From BS750m-G62 sp964577175 (GTDB lineage: Bacteria > Planctomycetota > Phycisphaerae > FEN-1346), in assembly GCA_964577175.1 (NCBI GenBank), contig CAZNYC010000164.1, forward strand, positions 1 to 8,010: a stretch of 8,010 nucleotides of DNA, in the 5' to 3' direction. A program made the translations under genes and the position numbers. The notes beneath the pieces were generated by a model. The model saw only the letters and a program-made list of their open reading frames with translations, had not been told where the DNA came from and searched no databases. Shown piece by piece: positions 5,301 to 8,010 of this stretch. The stretch's first letter is position 1, and every line of letters starts with the position of its first letter.

Positions 5301-8010
5301 CGGTGGTGGCGTGGGTGCTCAGCCGGCCGCTCAAGGGCCGGCGCATCCAGTTCAGCCAAAACGACGCGCGGTTCCTGCGCGAGATCGCCCGGCGGACGTG
5401 GGCGTTCTTCGACCACTTCGTCGGCCCGAGCCAGAACTGGCTCCCGCCCGACAACTTCCAGGAACAGCCGCACAACCGCGTCACGGAGCGGACCTCGCCC
5501 ACGAACATCGGCCTGGGGCTCCTCTCGACCCTGGCCGCCCACGACTTCGGGTACCTGTCGGCCGGCAGCCTCCTGGAGCGGACCTCCAAGACCTTTGCCG
5601 TCCTCGACGGGCTGCCCCGGTACCGCGGCCACTTCCTCAACTGGTACGATACCTGGACCCAGGAGCCGCTCCATCCGGAATACATCTCGACGGTGGACAG
5701 CGGCAACCTGGCGTGCTCGATGGTGGCGCTGCGTGGCGGGCTGCTGGAACTCGGCAAGGCCCCCCTCCTGCCGCGCCATTGGCGTCAGGGTCTGGACGAC
5801 ACGGCCGGCGTCCTGGCCGACGAAGCCGACCGCGCGGCCCGGCGGGCCACGGGCGAGGCGGCCGGCGAGCCGCTCGAGACCCTCGCCCGGACCGTCCGCG
5901 AGGAAGTCGACCGCGCCACGGAGGCGGGCGACGCCCCCGCCGACGCCGTCCGGGCCCTCGTGCACCTGGCGGACGTACTCGGCACCCTTGCGCCGCGGTG
6001 CCAGCGCGACGCCGGGCTCGGCTTCTGGATGGCGTCCCTCCGCCGACAGGTCGACGACCTCCTGCGCGACGTGCGGTACCTCTGCCCCTGGCTCGCAAAC
6101 GGCGAGACCGACGCGGAGGAGACCGACGCCGGTGAACCGGAACCCGCCGCCGCCGACGCCGGGAACCCCGGCCCCGCCGCCGACGCCGGGGACCCGCCCG
6201 GCGGCTCGAACCCCGGCACGGAGACCGAGGCCGGCGAGTCCCCGTCGCCTGCCGCCGGGCCGACCCTGCACGACGCCGTCGCCGAGACCGCCGGCGGCGA
6301 CGGTCCCCTGGTCGAGGTGCTGCGCGACCTGGCCGACGTCCGGACGGTGCAGGACCTGGTGAGCCTCGACCGGCGTCTCGGTCCGCGGCTGGACGACCTG
6401 AGCCGGGCCGCCTCCGCCGACGGCGAGACGGCCGGCCGCCTCCGCCGGCTGCGCGGGGCGGTCACCGAGGCCACGGAACGCGCCGCCGCCCGCATCCGCA
6501 AACTCGACGACCTGGCGCTGCGGTGCGAGGAGTTTGCGGACCTCGATTTCGACTTCCTGTACGACCCCGGTCGGAAACTCCTCTCCATCGGGTACTCGCT
6601 CGAAGGCCGGCACCGCGACCCCGGGTTCTACGACCTGTTCGCCTCGGAGGCCCGGCTGGCGTCGTTCCTGGCGGTGGCGCAGGGCAAACTGCCGCAGGAA
6701 CACTGGTTCCTCCTGGGCCGGCAGTTGACGCCCGGCCTGGAGGCGCCGACGCTCCTGTCGTGGAGCGGGTCGATGTTCGAGTACCTCATGCCCCTCTTGA
6801 TCATGCCGCAGTACGAGGGCACCCTGCTCGACCAGGCCTGCCGCGGGGCGGTCCGCCGGCAGATCCGGTACACCCGCCGGCAGGGCATCCCGTGGGGCAT
6901 CTCGGAGTCGTGCTACAACCAGGTCGACGCCGACATGAACTACCAGTACCGCGCCTTCGGCGTGCCGGAACTGGGGTTGAAGCGCGGCCTGGCGGACGAC
7001 CTGGTCATCGCGCCGTACGCCTCGGTCCTGGCGCTGATGGTCCTGCCGAAAGCGGCGACGACGAACCTGCGGACGCTGGCGCGGAAGGGGACGGTCGGCC
7101 GCTTCGGCTTCTACGAGGCGGTCGATTACACCCCGAGCCGGGTGCCGGCCGACCAGGACTCCGCCCTCGTGCGGTGCTTCATGGCGCATCACAGCGGGAT
7201 GAGCATGCTGGCCCTGGCGTACGCGCTGCTCGGCCGGCCGATGCAGCGGCGGTTCCTCTCGGACCCGCGGGTCCGGGCCGCGTCGCTCCTCCTGGAGGAA
7301 CGGATCCCCACCGCCCGCGCCAGCGCCCGGACCGAGCACCACGAGGTGCCGGTCACCCAGCGCGAGGAGGGCGAGGAAACCCGCGGCGCCACCGTCCGCG
7401 TCTACACCGATCCCGCCCCGCGCGTGCCGCAGGTCCACCTGCTTTCCAACGGCCGGTACCACGTCATGGTCACGAGCGCGGGGAGCGGGTTCAGCCGATG
7501 GCACAGCACCGCGCTGACGCGGTGGCGCGAGGACTTCACCCGCGACCACTGGGGCCTCTTCTTCTATCTGCACGACGTCGACGCCGGCGACACCTGGTCG
7601 TGCACCCACCAGCCGATGTGCAGCGAGGTGGACCAGTACCGGTGCGTCTTCTCGCAGGCGCGGGCCGAGTTCCGGACCGTCCACAACGACATCGACGCCT
7701 ACCTCCAGATCTCCGTCTCGCCCGAAGAGGACCTGGAACTGAGACGCCTGCACCTGACGAACCTGTCGAACTCGACGCGGACGCTGGAACTGACCTCGTT
7801 CGGCGAGGTGGCGCTGGCGCCGCCCGGGGCCGAGCGCGCCCACCCGGTCTTCAACGCGCTGTTCATCCAGACGGAGACGATCCCGGAGAAGTCGGCGGTC
7901 CTGTGCACCCGCCGGCCGCGCTCCGAGGACGAGAAACCGCCCTGGATGTTCCACGCCATGATCGTGCACGCCGAGAAGATCATGCCGTGGGCCTCCTTCG
8001 AGACCGACCG
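2318..8010 (+). CDS. ndvB: Cyclic beta-1,2-glucan synthase, 3' end outside window
   Basis: An inner-membrane enzyme that makes beta-1,2-glucan from UDP-glucose and cyclises it. The window holds 1,897 codons; family members are about 2,800 residues. Residues 1-410 are a soluble helical region (RAELFALGQLEQH near the start, NWLLDNFYLIEEQI). Membrane segments lie near 420-443 and 447-483. The GT84 domain follows: AVVIPTLLTD near 502, DTDTD (641-645, metal/UDP-sugar site), LSHDLIEG (752-759) and RHRWIRGDWQ (787-796). More membrane segments lie near 833-875 and 900-1005. The middle glucoamylase-like (GH189-type, cyclising) domain shows QNW (1039-1041), RTSPTNIG (from 1058), YISTVDSGNLA (1122-1132), FLYDP (1413-1417), SWSGSMFE (1481-1488), WGISES (1526-1531) and HHSG (1624-1627). 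Glu1488 and Glu1530 are acidic candidates, not assigned. The GH94-type beta-sandwich begins near 1680 (PQVHLLSNGRYH from 1704) and is cut. An acidic Ala/Pro/Gly insert lies at 1262-1313. The start has only AGGA (2303-2306), 11 bases upstream; an in-frame ATG at 2255 would add 21 arginine/proline-rich residues and is less likely. No frame break was seen. Confidence 0.93.
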   Translation, partial: MSQDGFLAAFRRTPLSRLFGQGANRPVSEEPPLRAELFALGQLEQHGRMLAEDQEVDPRPGPEVLLHRLSENERVIRESYDVVAEAARRGLQTAPGANWLLDNFYLIEEQIDIARDHLPPGYSKQLPRLATGPLQGSPRVYELALELVSHTDGRIDMENLTRFVRGFQHHSPLTLGELWAVPIMLRLALLENLRRVSYRTARRRRDRDRALGWVSRFLDAAQTNPKGLITELADFVRESPTMSQAFIAEMCTGLQGQHAALGLVISWVEQDLAERGHTIEETLRAESHDQAADRVSIANSITSLRTLSALDWHEFVEDLSETEAALRRDPAEVYAQMDFKTRDRYRHVVERLARWSEKDEHEVAAAAVRLAEGRRRDADAPGREHHVGYFLLQAGRRELERSIGARVPVPHRLGRALRPVLPWIYVLGQAVGAAIVTGVLLLQTKSLIVYGWGWVVPAAVVMLLFVSQAVISFINWMATMVVPVRTLPRMNFKRGIPAEHATAVVIPTLLTDAKAVDALVEGLELRYLANRSRHLYFLLLTDFPDAVEQTMPGDEDLLRRAVMGVRHLNATYGEAGRPIFHLLHRPRLWNEAEGCWMGAERKRGKLMELNRVLRGEAPEAFATVVGDVDALRTCRYVIPLDTDTDLPPGSAAAMIGSMAHPLNRPITDPATGCVEEGFGVLQPRVGIRLAGAGRSHFARLYAGEVGIDPYTREVSNVYHDLFARGQFIGKGIYDIEAFDRAVGGRFPPNRILSHDLIEGCHAHCGFLNDVELIEDHPSRYLADVNRRHRWIRGDWQIAAWLLPWVPAPAGGRARNPLDRLSRWWLFDNLRRSLVPIALLVLLVGGWLALPNLQPAWTIWILGIYLAPDVLRTLWATLVKPPKILWAAHLRREALAAGRQLLLSVLHLAFLPFEAVVHLDAIARVGWRVLVSKRHLLEWMTAHAAEVKARTGLRTIVREMWISPVLALATGTLLVGLEIPVPLAAWPLLGLWVVGPVVAWVLSRPLKGRRIQFSQNDARFLREIARRTWAFFDHFVGPSQNWLPPDNFQEQPHNRVTERTSPTNIGLGLLSTLAAHDFGYLSAGSLLERTSKTFAVLDGLPRYRGHFLNWYDTWTQEPLHPEYISTVDSGNLACSMVALRGGLLELGKAPLLPRHWRQGLDDTAGVLADEADRAARRATGEAAGEPLETLARTVREEVDRATEAGDAPADAVRALVHLADVLGTLAPRCQRDAGLGFWMASLRRQVDDLLRDVRYLCPWLANGETDAEETDAGEPEPAAADAGNPGPAADAGDPPGGSNPGTETEAGESPSPAAGPTLHDAVAETAGGDGPLVEVLRDLADVRTVQDLVSLDRRLGPRLDDLSRAASADGETAGRLRRLRGAVTEATERAAARIRKLDDLALRCEEFADLDFDFLYDPGRKLLSIGYSLEGRHRDPGFYDLFASEARLASFLAVAQGKLPQEHWFLLGRQLTPGLEAPTLLSWSGSMFEYLMPLLIMPQYEGTLLDQACRGAVRRQIRYTRRQGIPWGISESCYNQVDADMNYQYRAFGVPELGLKRGLADDLVIAPYASVLALMVLPKAATTNLRTLARKGTVGRFGFYEAVDYTPSRVPADQDSALVRCFMAHHSGMSMLALAYALLGRPMQRRFLSDPRVRAASLLLEERIPTARASARTEHHEVPVTQREEGEETRGATVRVYTDPAPRVPQVHLLSNGRYHVMVTSAGSGFSRWHSTALTRWREDFTRDHWGLFFYLHDVDAGDTWSCTHQPMCSEVDQYRCVFSQARAEFRTVHNDIDAYLQISVSPEEDLELRRLHLTNLSNSTRTLELTSFGEVALAPPGAERAHPVFNALFIQTETIPEKSAVLCTRRPRSEDEKPPWMFHAMIVHAEKIMPWASFETD
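6143..6187 (+). repeat. Short in-frame direct repeat (27-base period) in the synthase linker
   Basis: An identical 18-base unit, CCCGCCGCCGACGCCGGG, occurs at 6143-6160 and 6170-6187, offset by 27 bases or nine codons. In the protein it gives two AADAG units followed by Asn-Pro or Asp-Pro. The period is a multiple of three, so gain or loss of a unit keeps the frame. It lies in the acidic low-complexity insert of the glucan synthase. Confidence 0.6.

Noticed and set aside
2197..6135. A 1,312-codon open frame on the plus strand, one frame off the glucan synthase
   Set aside because: The product is Arg/Pro/Gly/Ala-rich with no domains, and the overlapping frame carries continuous, conserved synthase motifs. 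It is a composition shadow.
1220..7969. A 2,249-codon open frame on the minus strand spanning the lipoprotein and glucan synthase genes
   Set aside because: It is antisense to two well-recognised proteins. Its product is a monotonous mix of Arg, Gly, Pro, Val, Gln, Asp and His with no domain I recognise. Such frames arise in very GC-rich genes because stop codons are rare antisense to the coding frame.

Overview
This is a very G+C-rich bacterial window. It holds one short minus-strand gene, one small plus-strand lipoprotein gene, and the first two thirds of a very large plus-strand gene that runs off the right edge. The high G+C, the LamG-type lipoprotein, the GC-rich hairpin repeats between genes and the style of the proteins suggest a Planctomycetota-like (perhaps Phycisphaerae) or other environmental PVC-type bacterium. 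This taxonomic guess is inference from memory, with low to moderate confidence.

Layout. Positions 1-295 are non-coding: a strong minus-strand ribosome binding site followed by a start-stop mini-ORF lies at the extreme left, and a terminator-like hairpin lies near 98-129. Positions 296-844 (minus) encode a zinc-dependent alcohol dehydrogenase relative from which the whole NAD(P)-binding Rossmann domain is missing, apparently by an in-frame deletion. Positions 845-1234 are a divergent intergenic region with a ~117-base imperfect palindrome, a perfect 11-bp GC-rich hairpin and a possible promoter. Positions 1235-1951 (plus) encode a 238-residue lipoprotein with one LamG/concanavalin A-like domain. 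Positions 1952-2317 form a second intergenic region packed with hairpins, one of which repeats the 11-bp stem upstream of the lipoprotein in inverted orientation, plus a possible promoter. Positions 2318-8010 (plus, incomplete) encode a cyclic beta-1,2-glucan synthase of the NdvB/ChvB/Cgs type: an N-terminal helical region, membrane segments, a GT84 glycosyltransferase domain, more membrane segments, the middle glucoamylase-like (GH189-type) domain, and the start of the C-terminal GH94-type beta-sandwich.

How the parts relate. The large synthase would polymerise UDP-glucose into beta-1,2-glucan at the inner membrane and cyclise it for release to the periplasm. The LamG lipoprotein just upstream would be a membrane-anchored, probably glycan- or protein-binding protein facing the periplasm or cell surface. 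The 366-base hairpin-rich gap makes a shared operon unlikely, so a joint function is only a guess. The truncated dehydrogenase is transcribed away from both and has no evident link. I found no clear new multi-gene system. The observations most worth checking are the Rossmann-less dehydrogenase, the inverted hairpins bracketing the lipoprotein gene, and the acidic repeat-bearing insert inside the synthase.
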